From: Puniceicoccaceae bacterium
Lineage (GTDB): Bacteria; Verrucomicrobiota; Verrucomicrobiia; Opitutales; Coraliomargaritaceae
Direction of reading: 5' to 3'
Assembly (NCBI GenBank): GCA_018402305.1
Contig: JAGYJE010000017.1
Span: 1-49,860 of the forward strand
DNA length: 49,860 nucleotides
The position numbers were made by a program, and so were the translations under genes. Of this stretch, positions 33,958 through 46,723 are shown piece by piece. Position 1 is the stretch's first letter. Each line of letters starts with the position of its first letter. Under the pieces are notes generated by a model that saw only the letters and a program-made list of their open reading frames with translations, did no database searches and had not been told where the DNA came from.

Positions 33958-35775
33958 ATGGCTTGGGAGATTGTATTTGTCTTTGGCTTGCTGGTCTTTG
34001 CCATCGCCAGCTTTATCTGGGAGCGGATCTCGCCGGACCTGACCGCACTCACTGTCTTTGCCGTGCTGATCTTTGTCAGCATGGTGACGCAAAGTGATTT
34101 GCTGCCCTCCCTGGATGTGACGCTTGGGGTTTTCAGTAACTCGGCCCCGATCACCATCGCCGGGATGTTTATTGTGAGTGCTGCGCTTGAACGCACCGGG
34201 GGGATCGATCTGATCACGGGCTACCTCAAGAAAATGGTCAAGCTGCCCTACCGGGGGTTCATTTTTGTCATGGTGCTGGGTGTCGCCGGGGTCTCGGCCT
34301 TCGTCAATAACACACCGGTCGTTATCGTCCTCATGCCTGTCATGCTCTCGCTCTCAAGGGACATGGGCATCGCGTCCTCAAAGCTGCTCATTCCCCTCTC
34401 CTACGCATCGATTTTCGGAGGCACCTGCACCCTCCTCGGCACCAGCACAAACTTATTGGCCAGCGGCATTCTCAAAGAATCGGGCCACGCCCCCATCGGC
34501 ATGTTTGAACTGGCCTCGGTAGGCCTCCCGGTTCTCTTCTGCGGTGCCATTTACCTCGTCATTTTTGGCAACCGTCTCCTGCCGCACCGCGAGACGCTGA
34601 CTTCGATTCTCACTGAGGAAGAGCGTAAGGAGTTTATTACGGAGGCCTTTATCCGTTTCGACTCGGAACTCCATGGCAAGGTCGTGACCGAGACCAATCT
34701 TCTGAAAAACCGGGGAATCCGGCTGCTGGAAATCGTGCGCCACGGTATCGCCGTGCCGGGCGATCCGAAGGAACAAACCCTGCAATACGGAGACCGTCTG
34801 GTCCTGGCCTGCCGCCCTTCCGGCGTTGCGGAGGCTCACTCGATGAAGGGCATTACCATGCAGTCCGAATTAGCCGAAGGCCTCGAGACCATTGCCACTG
34901 ATGAGGGCGCTTTGGTCGAGGGCGTTGTGGCGCCGCAGGCCTCTATTGTTGGGCGAACTTTGGGAGAGATCAACTTCCGGCAGCGCTTCCGTATGGTTGT
35001 GGTCGCGGTGCACCGCAAGGGCACCAACCAGCGTGAGCGCCTCTCCAGCCTCCGCCTTGAGGCGGGTGACACCCTCCTCATGATGGGCTCCAGCGATGCC
35101 ATAAATTCACTGGCAAGCAGCGACGATATTATCATTCTCGACCGCCCACGGCTGCCCGCCAGGAGCCTGCGTGTTAAGATGCCGATCGCCATCTTAACGA
35201 GCACAAGCATCGTCATGCTTGCCTCGTTCAATCTGGTTCCTATTGTCGCGGCGGTTGCTCTGGGAGTCGCGACCCTCCTGCTCACCGGATGCCTGAAACC
35301 AAAAGACGCCTACGCCTCGGTGGAATGGTCGATCCTCGTCATTATTTTCGGGATGCTTGCACTGGGGCAGGCGATGGACTCGACCGGTGCCAGCCAACTG
35401 ATCGCCAACCATCTGACCGACCTCGTCCGCACCTTTGCGCCGACTCATCTGGAAGCCATCTTCATGTTGGCCATCATTTACATCATCACCTCCGTCTTCA
35501 CCGAGTTTCTTTCCAACAATGCCGCTGTAGCCCTCATGGTGCCGATCGCGCTCGGCATTGCCGCGACCCTCGGCGTCGACCCCCGGCCCTTTGTTATCGC
35601 ATCCTGTATCGCCGCCTCTGCCAGCTTCTCGACCCCGATCGGTTACCAAACAAATACCTATGTCTACGGCGTTGGTGGCTACAAGTTCACCGACTTCACA
35701 AAGGTCGGCCTGCCGCTTAACTTCATCTACTTCGCGGTCTCTGTCTTTATTATTCCGCGGGTCTGGAGTTTCTAG
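33958..35775 (+). CDS. SLC13-family permease with TrkA-C domains
   Basis: 605 residues, about 11-12 membrane helices in two halves. The halves contain [16 protein letters not shown] and [17 protein letters not shown], the paired N-N-(T/A) motifs of the SLC13/ArsB-like divalent anion transporter fold. Between them (about 215-385) lie two RCK_C/TrkA-C type domains ([35 protein letters not shown]). The typical substrates of the family are sulfate or dicarboxylates; the actual one cannot be told. Start ATG 33958 chosen over the upstream open frame, as it sits just after the ctaG stop and begins the first helix. Confidence 0.9.
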   Translation: MAWEIVFVFGLLVFAIASFIWERISPDLTALTVFAVLIFVSMVTQSDLLPSLDVTLGVFSNSAPITIAGMFIVSAALERTGGIDLITGYLKKMVKLPYRGFIFVMVLGVAGVSAFVNNTPVVIVLMPVMLSLSRDMGIASSKLLIPLSYASIFGGTCTLLGTSTNLLASGILKESGHAPIGMFELASVGLPVLFCGAIYLVIFGNRLLPHRETLTSILTEEERKEFITEAFIRFDSELHGKVVTETNLLKNRGIRLLEIVRHGIAVPGDPKEQTLQYGDRLVLACRPSGVAEAHSMKGITMQSELAEGLETIATDEGALVEGVVAPQASIVGRTLGEINFRQRFRMVVVAVHRKGTNQRERLSSLRLEAGDTLLMMGSSDAINSLASSDDIIILDRPRLPARSLRVKMPIAILTSTSIVMLASFNLVPIVAAVALGVATLLLTGCLKPKDAYASVEWSILVIIFGMLALGQAMDSTGASQLIANHLTDLVRTFAPTHLEAIFMLAIIYIITSVFTEFLSNNAAVALMVPIALGIAATLGVDPRPFVIASCIAASASFSTPIGYQTNTYVYGVGGYKFTDFTKVGLPLNFIYFAVSVFIIPRVWSF

Positions 35776-35950
35776 AGCGGAGACTGTAAGCTCGGCGAAA
35801 CCGCTTGGCTTTGATGCGCCATCAAAACGGTCGACGTCGCTCTCATGCCGTGGGTGAAAATTCGCGTGCATGGCCACAGCAGTCATCTCAAACAATGCCA
35901 GTTGATCGTGCAGACATTTTGCATGAAAACCGAAATCCCTGATATTCTCA

Positions 35951-35980
35951 TTGACAAAGTCTGATTTTAAGTGATTATCA
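35951..35980 (+). promoter_or_regulatory. Putative promoter of the toxin-antitoxin operon
   Basis: TTGACA (35951-35956), 17-18 bp spacer, ATTATC/TTATCA (about 35974-35980). The antitoxin ATG at 35985 would lie at or next to the transcription start, so the mRNA may be leaderless. No Shine-Dalgarno is present. Confidence 0.5.
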
Positions 35981-35984
35981 ATCC

Positions 35985-36191
35985 ATGAAATTCAGCGTCG
36001 AAATGGAAGAGAACACTCTCGAAAAGATTATGCTCGCCACCGGCATTTCGAAGAAGGGACCTGCCGTGGCCAAGGCCGCCACAGAGTATCTGCGGCGGGC
36101 CATGGCTAAGGAGTTTGCTACCATGGTGATGGAGGGAGCGTTTGAGGACTACCCCCTGACCAACGACCAGATCGAGCAGTTCGACCGCTAG
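35985..36191 (+). CDS. vapB: VapB-like antitoxin
   Basis: 68 residues upstream of a PIN-domain gene. The N-terminal MKFSVEMEENTLEKIMLATG resembles a ribbon-helix or helix-type DNA-binding part, and the tail FEDYPLTNDQIEQFDR is acidic, as in antitoxin segments that bind the toxin. The family is inferred mainly from pairing with the PIN toxin. Confidence 0.72.
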   Translation: MKFSVEMEENTLEKIMLATGISKKGPAVAKAATEYLRRAMAKEFATMVMEGAFEDYPLTNDQIEQFDR

Positions 36192-36254
36192 GTCAGTGGG
36201 GTCAGAAGGCTTACCCAGCCCGGAATAACCCACGCATCGAAAGCGCTAACAAAA

Positions 36255-36674
36255 ATGGTTCTTGTTGATACCGGCGCGTGGATTGAGTTCTTTCGCCGAG
36301 ACGGTGACCCGTTTGTTAAACTGGCAATGAAAGCCCTCATCGAGGCGTTGGAAGCGACGCTCTGCGGTCCGGTAGAGATGGAGTTTTTCGGCGGAGCGCT
36401 CCCGCACGAGCGCCGCCGCATCCAGAGCCGTTTTGATCTCCTTCCCTACCTGAATAACGATCAAAAAATCTGGCGGCAGGCAGCCGCCCACTACGCGACC
36501 TTACGCAGCAAGGGCACTACGGTGCCTTGGAACGATGTCCTTGTGGCCACGCTTGCCCTGCGCCATAACTACCGTGCCTACGCAGTCGATCAACATTTCG
36601 AGCTTATGGCGACACATTTGGGTCTCCGCCTCTACACTCCCGGCTACAACGGCGCATTCGAGCCTGAGCCTTAG
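36255..36674 (+). CDS. vapC: VapC-like PIN-domain toxin
   Basis: 139 residues, PIN-domain ribonuclease. The acidic residues expected for the metal site are D5 (LVDTGAWIEFF), E41 or E43, D94 (PWNDVLVATLA) and D112. It is expected to cleave tRNA or rRNA when free of the antitoxin. It lies 63 bp after the antitoxin gene, an unusually wide gap for VapBC pairs. Confidence 0.88.
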   Translation: MVLVDTGAWIEFFRRDGDPFVKLAMKALIEALEATLCGPVEMEFFGGALPHERRRIQSRFDLLPYLNNDQKIWRQAAAHYATLRSKGTTVPWNDVLVATLALRHNYRAYAVDQHFELMATHLGLRLYTPGYNGAFEPEP

Positions 36675-36691
36675 GGCTTCCATCCCGCATC

Positions 36692-37135
36692 TCAAATATA
36701 ATACATCCCGACCTCGGCCTCACGCACGACAAGATCCTCCAGCGTGTATTCCCGGAGCTTGGCTTCGAAAACAGCGCCCACTTCGGACCAAATGCCGGTC
36801 ACGCGCCGACCGGAATGGCCTGTGTTCTCGAAGTTGTGCTCAAGGAGCTCTCCCTCGATCGCCTCGACGATGTCGATTAGAGGGATTTGCCGGGGCTCCT
36901 TTGCCAGGGCATAGCCACCCTGCTTGCCCCGTTTGCTAATGATCAGCCCCGCGCCGCGCAGTTCGTTCAGAATTTGTACCAGGTAATTCGCGGGGATCGC
37001 CTCTGCAGCGGCGAGCGTTTCGATATGCGCGAGCTTGTTTTGCCCGTGGTTCCGACCCAGTTGAGCCAACACGCGGCAGGCGTATTCAAGTTTTCGGGAA
37101 AGCTTCACAGGGTAGTTCTTAGGCTCATGACTCAA
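36692..37135 (-). CDS. Rrf2-family transcriptional regulator
   Basis: 147 residues. N-terminal winged helix with KLEYACRVLAQLGRNHG, LAAAEAIPANYLVQILNELR and SKRGKQGGYALAK, the classic Rrf2 sequence. The family is best known from IscR, NsrR and CymR. The only cysteine (in YACRV) lies in the DNA-binding part and the three cluster cysteines are missing, so Fe-S sensing is unlikely. It is transcribed divergently from gyrB; the shared 54-bp intergenic region may contain its operator. Confidence 0.9.
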   Translation of the reverse strand: MSHEPKNYPVKLSRKLEYACRVLAQLGRNHGQNKLAHIETLAAAEAIPANYLVQILNELRGAGLIISKRGKQGGYALAKEPRQIPLIDIVEAIEGELLEHNFENTGHSGRRVTGIWSEVGAVFEAKLREYTLEDLVVREAEVGMYYI

Positions 37136-37171
37136 GAAGTAAACTTTAATCGAAAATGGCTCAATTTTTAG

Positions 37172-39751
<2,580 letters not shown>

Positions 39752-39758
39752 AAACATT

Positions 39759-42269
39759 ATGCCCGACAATCCTATAGATTCCCAAAACCCCGAGCACACT
39801 CGCCCGGAGGTGACTTCGATCATCGACATCATGCAGACGGCCTACATCGATTACTCGATGTCCGTCATCGTAAGCCGCGCTCTGCCCGATGCCCGCGACG
39901 GCCTGAAACCAGTGCAGCGCCGCATCCTTTACGCGATGTTGCGCGAGGGATTGCTCCATAACCGCCCCTTCGACAAGTGCGCCGGTGTGGTCGGGGAAGT
40001 TCTGAAAAACTACCACCCCCATGGCGACAGCTCGGTCTACGACACTCTGGTCCGCCTCGCCCAGAACTGGGTCATGCGCTACCCGCTGATCATTCCACAG
40101 GGGAATTTCGGCTCCATAGATGGCGACTCCGCCGCTGCCTATCGTTATACCGAGTGTAAACTGGAGAGCATCGCTGAGGACATGCTCAAGGATATCGACG
40201 AAGACACCGTCGACTTTGTACCCAACTACAAGGAAAGCTCCACCGAGCCTTCTGTTCTACCGGCCGCCCTGCCGAACCTCCTGATGAATGGATCGACGGG
40301 TATCGCCGTCGGTATGACGACGAACATCCCGCCGCACAATCTTAATGAGATTATCGATGCAGCTATCGCCATCATCGAAAATCCTCAAATCGAACTTGAT
40401 GAACTGATCCAACACATCCCGGGTCCCGACTTCCCGGGCGGGGGCTTCATCCACGGGAAGTCCGGCATTGAAAGCTACCTCAAAACCGGGCGTGGTATCG
40501 TGCGTACCCGGGGCATTGCCGAGGTCGTTGAAAACAAAGGTAAGGAAGAGATCATTATCTCTGCCATTCCCTACAATGTGAATCGCGCCTCCCTGGTTAT
40601 TCGCATCGCCGATTTGATTAAGGAAAAGGCCATCGACGGCATCTCCGACCTTCGCGACGAATCGACCGAGACCACCCGTATCGTTATCGAACTGAAGCGC
40701 GGCGCCATCCCCCGCGTCATTATCAACCAACTCTATAAGAGCACGCCGCTGGAAAGCTCCTTCGGCGTCATCCTCCTCGCGCTCGACAACCGTCGACCCA
40801 AGCAGATGAACATCAAGGAGATGCTCACTTGCTACATCGACCACCGCCGCGAGGTTGTCTACCGCCGCACCGCCTTCCGCCTCCGTAAGGCAGAGGCCCG
40901 CGCCCACATTCTCGAAGGCTACAAGATTGCCCTCGATAATCTCGACGATTTCGTCCGCATCATCCGTGCCTCGAAGAACCGCGATGAGGCCAAGGTCGCG
41001 CTTATGGCGAAGTTCCCGCTGACCGAGATTCAGACCAACGCAATTCTCGAGCTCCGGCTCTATCAACTGACCGGCCTCGAGCGCGGCAAGATCGAGGAAG
41101 AATACCTCGGTCTCATGACCCTCATCGAAGAACTGCGCTCCATCATTGAAAACGAGCCCAAGTTGCTTGCTGTGATCAAGGAAGAACTCAGCGAGATGAA
41201 AGAGAAATATGGCAACGCCCGCCGCTCACAAGTGCTCGCCATCGATGGTGATCTCTCCATGGAAGACATCATCCCCAATGAAGGCTGCATGATTACGGTC
41301 ACCCATAAGGGCTTCATGAAGCGCACCGCCCTAGACGAATACCGCTCGCAAAAACGCGGTGGCAAGGGCGTGATCGGTTCGGGACAGTACGACGAGGACT
41401 TCGTTGAGCACCTCTTCACTGCCTCGACGCACGACTTCATCATGTTCTTTATGAACAACGGCCGCGTTTACGTGGAGAAGGTCTACCACATCCCGGAAGG
41501 CACCCGCACGGCCAAGGGCCGGGCCATTGCCAACATTCTTGAACTGCAGGAGGGTGAGAAAATCGCCGCCATGATCTGTGTCAAAGAGTTCGCCGAGTCT
41601 GAACAGCGCATCGTGCTGGCCACCGAAAAAGGCGTCACGAAAAAGACCCTCCTCTCCGACTATAAGAACCACCGAAAGGGCGGCCTCATCGGCATCAACA
41701 TCGATGAGGGCGACAAGCTGATTGGCGCACGCCTGACCGAGGGTACGGACGACGTCCTCCTCGTCACCAGCAACGCCCAGTCGATTCGCTTCCCCGAGAC
41801 TGACCTGCGCGACCAGGGCCGTGCCACCCGCGGCGTCCGTGGTATCAAGTTGAAGAGTGCAAACGACAAAGTGGTCGCTATCGAGATTGTCAAAACAACC
41901 GAGGGCGGCGAAACCGACGAGCCGGAGCAAAAACTCCTCATCGCGGGTGCCAACGGCCTCGGAAAGCGCACCGCATTCAATGACTACCGCGTGCAATCCC
42001 GCGGTGGCTCGGGTATTATTGCGATGAAGTCGGACAAGGTGGTGGGCGCGCTGAGCGTCACGGATGCCGACGAGATCATGATGTTCACCAAGAAAGGGCA
42101 AGCTGTCCGCAGCCCGATCAAGGATGTCCGCATCACCGGTCGCGCCGCCAGCGGCGTCAAACTCGTCAACCTATCGGATAAGGACTTCCTCATCGGCATC
42201 AGCAAAGTCATCGCCAGCGAAGAAGACCCCGCCGCCGACGACGATATGGAAGAGGTAATCGAAACGTAG
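39759..42269 (+). CDS. gyrA: DNA gyrase subunit A
   Basis: Cleavage-rejoining subunit of gyrase, 836 residues from ATG 39759, 7 bp after gyrB. Active-site tyrosine Y130 in YRYTE. The quinolone-resistance region reads GDSSVYDTL, with S91 and D95 at the positions of E. coli S83 and D87, i.e. wild-type residues. The C-terminal beta-pinwheel includes the GyrA box QKRGGKG (about residues 529-535), needed for DNA wrapping, which supports gyrase rather than topoisomerase IV. An acidic tail ends the protein. Confidence 0.97.
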   Translation: MPDNPIDSQNPEHTRPEVTSIIDIMQTAYIDYSMSVIVSRALPDARDGLKPVQRRILYAMLREGLLHNRPFDKCAGVVGEVLKNYHPHGDSSVYDTLVRLAQNWVMRYPLIIPQGNFGSIDGDSAAAYRYTECKLESIAEDMLKDIDEDTVDFVPNYKESSTEPSVLPAALPNLLMNGSTGIAVGMTTNIPPHNLNEIIDAAIAIIENPQIELDELIQHIPGPDFPGGGFIHGKSGIESYLKTGRGIVRTRGIAEVVENKGKEEIIISAIPYNVNRASLVIRIADLIKEKAIDGISDLRDESTETTRIVIELKRGAIPRVIINQLYKSTPLESSFGVILLALDNRRPKQMNIKEMLTCYIDHRREVVYRRTAFRLRKAEARAHILEGYKIALDNLDDFVRIIRASKNRDEAKVALMAKFPLTEIQTNAILELRLYQLTGLERGKIEEEYLGLMTLIEELRSIIENEPKLLAVIKEELSEMKEKYGNARRSQVLAIDGDLSMEDIIPNEGCMITVTHKGFMKRTALDEYRSQKRGGKGVIGSGQYDEDFVEHLFTASTHDFIMFFMNNGRVYVEKVYHIPEGTRTAKGRAIANILELQEGEKIAAMICVKEFAESEQRIVLATEKGVTKKTLLSDYKNHRKGGLIGINIDEGDKLIGARLTEGTDDVLLVTSNAQSIRFPETDLRDQGRATRGVRGIKLKSANDKVVAIEIVKTTEGGETDEPEQKLLIAGANGLGKRTAFNDYRVQSRGGSGIIAMKSDKVVGALSVTDADEIMMFTKKGQAVRSPIKDVRITGRAASGVKLVNLSDKDFLIGISKVIASEEDPAADDDMEEVIET

Positions 42270-42272
42270 CCG

Positions 42273-42394
42273 GGTTGGCTCTGCCGCCCGGTGCTGCGGG
42301 TCGAGACAACCCCCACGGCTGAACATTGCGATATGGCCTGGGTGGCCGCCGTCCGGTGCATCCGGTTCCAAACTGGCAGGCGGCACAGCCAACC
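42273..42394. repeat. Inverted repeat between gyrA and the convergent flavoprotein gene
   Basis: GGTTGGCTCTGCCGCC (42273-42288) and GGCGGCACAGCCAACC (42379-42394) pair over 16 bp with one mismatch. The right arm is itself inside a GGCAGG ... CCTGCC palindrome (42375-42398). It probably serves as mRNA 3' structure for both converging genes. Confidence 0.6.
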
Positions 42395-42397
42395 TGC

Positions 42398-43600
42398 CTA
42401 CGAGCAACGCTTCCCCGCCGCACGCCCGGCGGCATCTCCCGTCGCGAAACAGCCCTGCATCAAAAATCCACCTGTCGGAGCCTCCCAGTCGAGCATTTCT
42501 CCCGCGCAATACACCCCCGGCAGGCGGCACAACATTAGGTTCGCATCCAGTTCCGACCAGGCCACACCCCCGGCGGTGGAGATGGCTTCGGCAATCGGCC
42601 TCGGCTTTGTCAGCGGTATGCGGCAGCGCTTGGCCGCACGCGCCAGGTCCAGAGCGTTGTCGAACGCGCCATACCTTTCCTGGAGAATGGCGCAGGCGGT
42701 TTCATTCAACTTCCACCGCAGACCCGCCTCTTTGAAAAAATCACGCCGGGCGGACTCCATCTTTGCGACGAGCCGTGCTTCGGTGAAGGTGGGTTTGAAA
42801 TCAATTTCAATGGCCGGGCTCGCCATGCGCCGCAACTCAGGCCCGAGCGCATAGAGCGGCGGGCCCTCAAAGCCGTAGCGCGTCACGACCAGCTCGCCGA
42901 TCGCTCGCTGTCCGTTGGCGTAAACTTCGAGGTTTTGCAGTGGGTTTCCCTCGATTTGGCTCAGGGTCTCCGCGGACCAGTCGCACTCCCAGCCACAATT
43001 GGCCGATTGGAGCGGCACGGCCTCGACGCCGAGCGCCGCTAAAATGGACACCCACGCGCCGGTCGAACCGGTCTGCGGCCAAGAGGCACCGCCCATGGCC
43101 AAAACCACCGCGTCGAAATCCGATTCAACCCGTTCCGCCCCCACCTCGAAAGTGAGCCGAACCGATCCCTCCCGGTGCTCCAGGCCCACCCAGTGGTGCT
43201 GCATCTTAAAAGCCACCCCGGCCGAGCGCAGCCGCAGGACCCAGGCCCGCAGGAGCGGAGCCGCTTTTTTTGAAAAAGGAAAGACCTTGCCGTTGGGCGC
43301 CGCAAAAGTCTCCACCCCCAGACTGAAGGCCCAATCGCTCAAGGCATAATTATCGAAGGCCTTGAGATACTGCCGCCAGCGCTCCACCGGGAAATCCCGG
43401 CCCGAATAGTGCCCAAGAAAGTCCTCAAAGGCCGCGCTATTCGTCAAATTCAGCCCGCTTTTACCGGCCACGAGAAACTTCCGTCCCACCGAGCGCTTGG
43501 CATCGAAGAGCGACACTTCGGCGCCGAGACCGGTCGCCACTTCAGCCGCCCGCAGGCCCGCAGGCCCGGCGCCCACCACCGCGATCCGACGCTTTTTCAT
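42398..43600 (-). CDS. YhiN/HI0933-type flavoprotein
   Basis: 400 residues from ATG 43600, placed just before the FAD-binding motif [19 protein letters not shown]. Further family signatures: [32 protein letters not shown] and [18 protein letters not shown] with [13 protein letters not shown] at the end. The closest named group I recall is the TIGR03862 flavoprotein family, of unknown reaction. The open frame extends 44 codons further upstream, but these encode repeat-poor basic sequence and would overlap the ATPase gene. Confidence 0.9.
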   Translation of the reverse strand: MKKRRIAVVGAGPAGLRAAEVATGLGAEVSLFDAKRSVGRKFLVAGKSGLNLTNSAAFEDFLGHYSGRDFPVERWRQYLKAFDNYALSDWAFSLGVETFAAPNGKVFPFSKKAAPLLRAWVLRLRSAGVAFKMQHHWVGLEHREGSVRLTFEVGAERVESDFDAVVLAMGGASWPQTGSTGAWVSILAALGVEAVPLQSANCGWECDWSAETLSQIEGNPLQNLEVYANGQRAIGELVVTRYGFEGPPLYALGPELRRMASPAIEIDFKPTFTEARLVAKMESARRDFFKEAGLRWKLNETACAILQERYGAFDNALDLARAAKRCRIPLTKPRPIAEAISTAGGVAWSELDANLMLCRLPGVYCAGEMLDWEAPTGGFLMQGCFATGDAAGRAAGKRCS

Positions 43601-43620
43601 CCGTAGAGTGCGGGCAAGCC

Positions 43621-45117
43621 CTAGCGCCTCCGATACAGATTCATGACCCGCTCGCTCTGCTCTTGGCGCACGTAGTCGAGTGTGAGCTTGGGGATCTTGT
43701 GGCTGCCACTTTCGCCCGTGGTGTTTTGGCAATGGCGCTGAATCACCGCGTAGAGGAATTTAAAGGCGTCGCGGGGCTGGTGCATCTGGTCCAACGCATC
43801 CACCAGATCACGCTCGTCGACTTCGTCTTGAAACAGCTCACTGAGTTGCCCGATTCGCTCGGCATCTCCTTTTTGACAATTGCGGAAGCGGGAGGTGCAG
43901 AGGTCGTAAAGCGTCGACCCGGTCCAACGCAGGGGGTTGATCATGTTTTGTTTATCGAGGCGGGCCTGTTGCTTGAAATCCGAATCCGCACGCTCCAAGA
44001 GCGGCGCGAGTTCGAGCGGCAGAAGCATCTTCGCGCCAAAACCCTCCTGCTGGAGGAATTTGTTGTTGAGCAAGGGCCAAACCAGCTTGCGCATTCGCTC
44101 GCCGTCACTGTTCACCATGACCGGCTCGTCGAGACGGTCGACAAAGACGATTAGCGAACCGTAGCCAAGGCCATTGACAATCTGTAAAAACCGCTTGGTC
44201 GCTTGGTAACGCTTATCCTGATCCCCTTTCTCAGGGAGCAAGCTCTCCACGCCGTGCCCACCGGGAAGATCCCAAAGGCCATCGGCGAAGAAGCGAGGGT
44301 TTCGGGCGATCGTGCGTAGCTCCCTGCATACCTTGCGCGCACGTAGTCCGTTCTTGAAGAAGCGCGAAAGCCAGGTGGCCCCAAAACCAAAGAAGCCACC
44401 AATCCCAAGCACCGCGAGCATTTGCCACTCCCAGCGAATCGCCTCGCTAAAATACCAGAGCCCGCCGCTGATCAGACCAATCGCGGCCAGACCGAGCACA
44501 AAGACACTGTGCCCTTGACGGCTGACCAACCGCCCGACCCCAAGCACCCGCTTAAGCCGCTGCCAACGTGGCTGACGCTCCCCGTGGCGTGGATCGTCGT
44601 ACAACAAAGCCAATACCGCCAAGTCAAGGCGCAGCTCACGGCTTAGTTTACGCACCTTTTTTCGCTGGCTGCGGATCAGACGGTCTTTCGAGTCAGAGAG
44701 TAATTGGTCGACGAGCTCCGTCACCGCCAGACTCAGAATGGCGTCCTGGTGATCCGCCAGACGAATCTGCTCGAGACCGGCTTGCGGATCCCCCGGCGTG
44801 AGGGCATGGGCCAGCTGATCAAGAAATCGATTGAGATCGTCGTAGCGCACCATCCAGACGCGATCGTTCTCATGTGCCGCATTGTGGGCCTCAATGCGGC
44901 GTTCCATCATCAGGCGCATCGCCGTTTTACCGCTGCCCTTTTCCCCGAGCACGATTGAGGTGCTGGGCACCGTGGGCTGTCCGTAGATCTTTTCAAAGTC
45001 CGGGTGCGATACAGTTGACTCCATCGTACGAGCGTAGACCGAGTCGTTGCGTGCCTCCTCTGCTTGAAAGGGATTTTCCCTGAGCTGCCAGTGATCGAAA
45101 AAACGTTGTATTTCCAT
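43621..45117 (-). CDS. Membrane-associated P-loop ATPase, function unknown
   Basis: 498 residues. Walker [11 protein letters not shown] (about 58-67) after an N-terminal [12 protein letters not shown] segment. Two membrane segments lie in the middle (about 205-225 [15 protein letters not shown] and 235-255 [17 protein letters not shown]). Then comes a Walker B-like strand [12 protein letters not shown] (about 325). The layout (P-loop split by a membrane hairpin) is like KAP-type NTPases, but the signature is not exact. It could be a membrane-linked signalling or defence ATPase. It lies 20 bp before the flavoprotein gene in the same direction. Confidence 0.7.
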   Translation of the reverse strand: MEIQRFFDHWQLRENPFQAEEARNDSVYARTMESTVSHPDFEKIYGQPTVPSTSIVLGEKGSGKTAMRLMMERRIEAHNAAHENDRVWMVRYDDLNRFLDQLAHALTPGDPQAGLEQIRLADHQDAILSLAVTELVDQLLSDSKDRLIRSQRKKVRKLSRELRLDLAVLALLYDDPRHGERQPRWQRLKRVLGVGRLVSRQGHSVFVLGLAAIGLISGGLWYFSEAIRWEWQMLAVLGIGGFFGFGATWLSRFFKNGLRARKVCRELRTIARNPRFFADGLWDLPGGHGVESLLPEKGDQDKRYQATKRFLQIVNGLGYGSLIVFVDRLDEPVMVNSDGERMRKLVWPLLNNKFLQQEGFGAKMLLPLELAPLLERADSDFKQQARLDKQNMINPLRWTGSTLYDLCTSRFRNCQKGDAERIGQLSELFQDEVDERDLVDALDQMHQPRDAFKFLYAVIQRHCQNTTGESGSHKIPKLTLDYVRQEQSERVMNLYRRR

Positions 45118-45242
45118 AATGTATTTCTGCTGATTTGCGCCGTGGGCAGAGTCCCTGTCGAACTTGATCTTCCTGATTGTATCGGATTATCAGCGTGAAA
45201 CGCCTGAACCTCAAGATCATCTTTTCAACTCTTTAAACCAAG

Positions 45243-45332
45243 GTGGCGTCCGAGCTCGCTCGGGCTTACGGTGAACTGGCGGATCCCGATCGTGGAGGCG
45301 ATCGTGGCGTCCGAGCTCGCTCGGGCTTACGG
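45243..45332. repeat. Two copies of GTGGCGTCCGAGCTCGCTCG-type repeat
   Basis: 29-bp copies at 45243-45271 and 45304-45332 (61-bp period) containing the CCGAG-CTCG-CTCGG hairpin and ending GCTTACGG. They sit between the divergent ATPase and hflX genes. The rest of the 251-bp gap shows nothing else. Confidence 0.85.
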
Positions 45333-45371
45333 CGTTGCAGGAATTGATCGCGCGGGAACATTCATTTCGTG

Positions 45372-46715
45372 ATGGAATTCGCCTTGGAGAACAATACGCT
45401 TTCGTCTTCACTCTCAAGAACTCCTATTTTGCACGACGTTAAAGAAAGACCTCAGTTCGTGGAACGAGCGATGCTCATTGGCATCGACCTTCCCGATACC
45501 GCTAGCCACGAGACCCGTAGCCTGCTCGACGAGCTACGCGAACTGACGACCACCTTGGGCATTGCGATCCAGCACGAGCGCCTCGTCGCGATTCGTAAGC
45601 CGCAGGCCAAACTGCTCGTCGGCTCGGGAAAGGCACGGGAACTTGTCGATGAGGCCAACGCGCACGATTGCGATGTCATTATTTTCGATAACGAGCTCAC
45701 CCCCGCGCAACAGCGCAACTGGGAGCAGCTTGCCGAGAACAAGATCCTTGTGATCGACCGGCAGGAGGTGATTCTCGATATCTTCGGGCAACGCGCCCAA
45801 ACCAAGGAGGCGGTCTTGCAGGTCGAATTGGCTCGACTCGAGCACAACTTGCCGCGCCTGAAAAGCGCCTGGACCCACCTCGGCCGACAACGCGGGGGCG
45901 GTGCCATGCAGCGGGACGCAGGTGAAACGCAGCTGGAACTTGACCAGCGTATGGTGCGCACTCAAATCTCGCGGGTTAAACGCGAGTTGACCAGTGTGAT
46001 CCAGCATCGCGAAACGCAGCGGAAAAAGCGCATGACGGTTCCCGTGCCGACCTGTGCCATCGTCGGTTATACGAATGCCGGTAAATCCTCCCTCCTCAAT
46101 AAATTGACGGATTCCACTATTTTGGCCGAAGACAAGCTTTTTGCCACTCTCGACCCGACTTCGCGCCGCTGCCCCCTACCCTCTGGCCAACCGCTGGTCG
46201 TGACGGACACTGTGGGCTTCGTGCGTAACCTCCCTCACCAATTGGTCGATGCCTTTAAGGCGACTTTGGAAGAAGCCATCGTTTCCAACTTTTTGATTCA
46301 CGTGCTCGACGTGAACAGCCCGGAGGTGGACGCGCACGCCGAGACCACCCTGAGCGTCCTCAAAGAACTGGGCGTTAAGGATAAACAGATAATAACGGTT
46401 TTTAACAAAATCGACGCCCTCTGGGACGCGGCCACGCGCCAGGAGTTGGCGATGCGCTACAAGGATTCATTCTTCATCAGCGCGCACACCGGCGAGGGCC
46501 TCGATGCGCTGCAGGACAAGATGGAGTCGATTATCGAGGCCGACTTTTCTCAACTGCGCCTACTAATACCGCACAATCGCTACGACCTCGTGGCACGCCT
46601 GCACCGCGAGGGTGGCGTGCGCAAAGAGGAAGCCCGCGATGATGGCACCTACCTCGTCGGCTCCGTGCCGGAGCGTATGCTCAGCCTGCTGCAACCTTTT
46701 ATTCAGCAGTCATGA
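45372..46715 (+). CDS. hflX: GTPase HflX
   Basis: 447 residues from ATG 45372 (a GTG precedes it by one codon). HflX N-terminal domain with VGSGKARELVDEANAHDCDV and FDNELTPAQQRNWEQ, and the LGRQRGGGAMQRDAGETQLE signature. Then the G domain: GYTNAGKSSLLN (about 232-243), DTVGFVRNLPHQLVDAFKAT, NKID and the SAHTGEG segment. HflX binds the 50S subunit and rescues stalled ribosomes, notably in heat stress. Converges with the transporter gene with only 8 bp between the stops. Confidence 0.97.
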   Translation: MEFALENNTLSSSLSRTPILHDVKERPQFVERAMLIGIDLPDTASHETRSLLDELRELTTTLGIAIQHERLVAIRKPQAKLLVGSGKARELVDEANAHDCDVIIFDNELTPAQQRNWEQLAENKILVIDRQEVILDIFGQRAQTKEAVLQVELARLEHNLPRLKSAWTHLGRQRGGGAMQRDAGETQLELDQRMVRTQISRVKRELTSVIQHRETQRKKRMTVPVPTCAIVGYTNAGKSSLLNKLTDSTILAEDKLFATLDPTSRRCPLPSGQPLVVTDTVGFVRNLPHQLVDAFKATLEEAIVSNFLIHVLDVNSPEVDAHAETTLSVLKELGVKDKQIITVFNKIDALWDAATRQELAMRYKDSFFISAHTGEGLDALQDKMESIIEADFSQLRLLIPHNRYDLVARLHREGGVRKEEARDDGTYLVGSVPERMLSLLQPFIQQS

Positions 46716-46723
46716 GCCTTCGC

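Noticed and set aside
42398..43732. Longer flavoprotein starting at 43732
   Set aside because: It would overlap the end of the ATPase gene; the FAD-binding strand begins right after ATG 43600.
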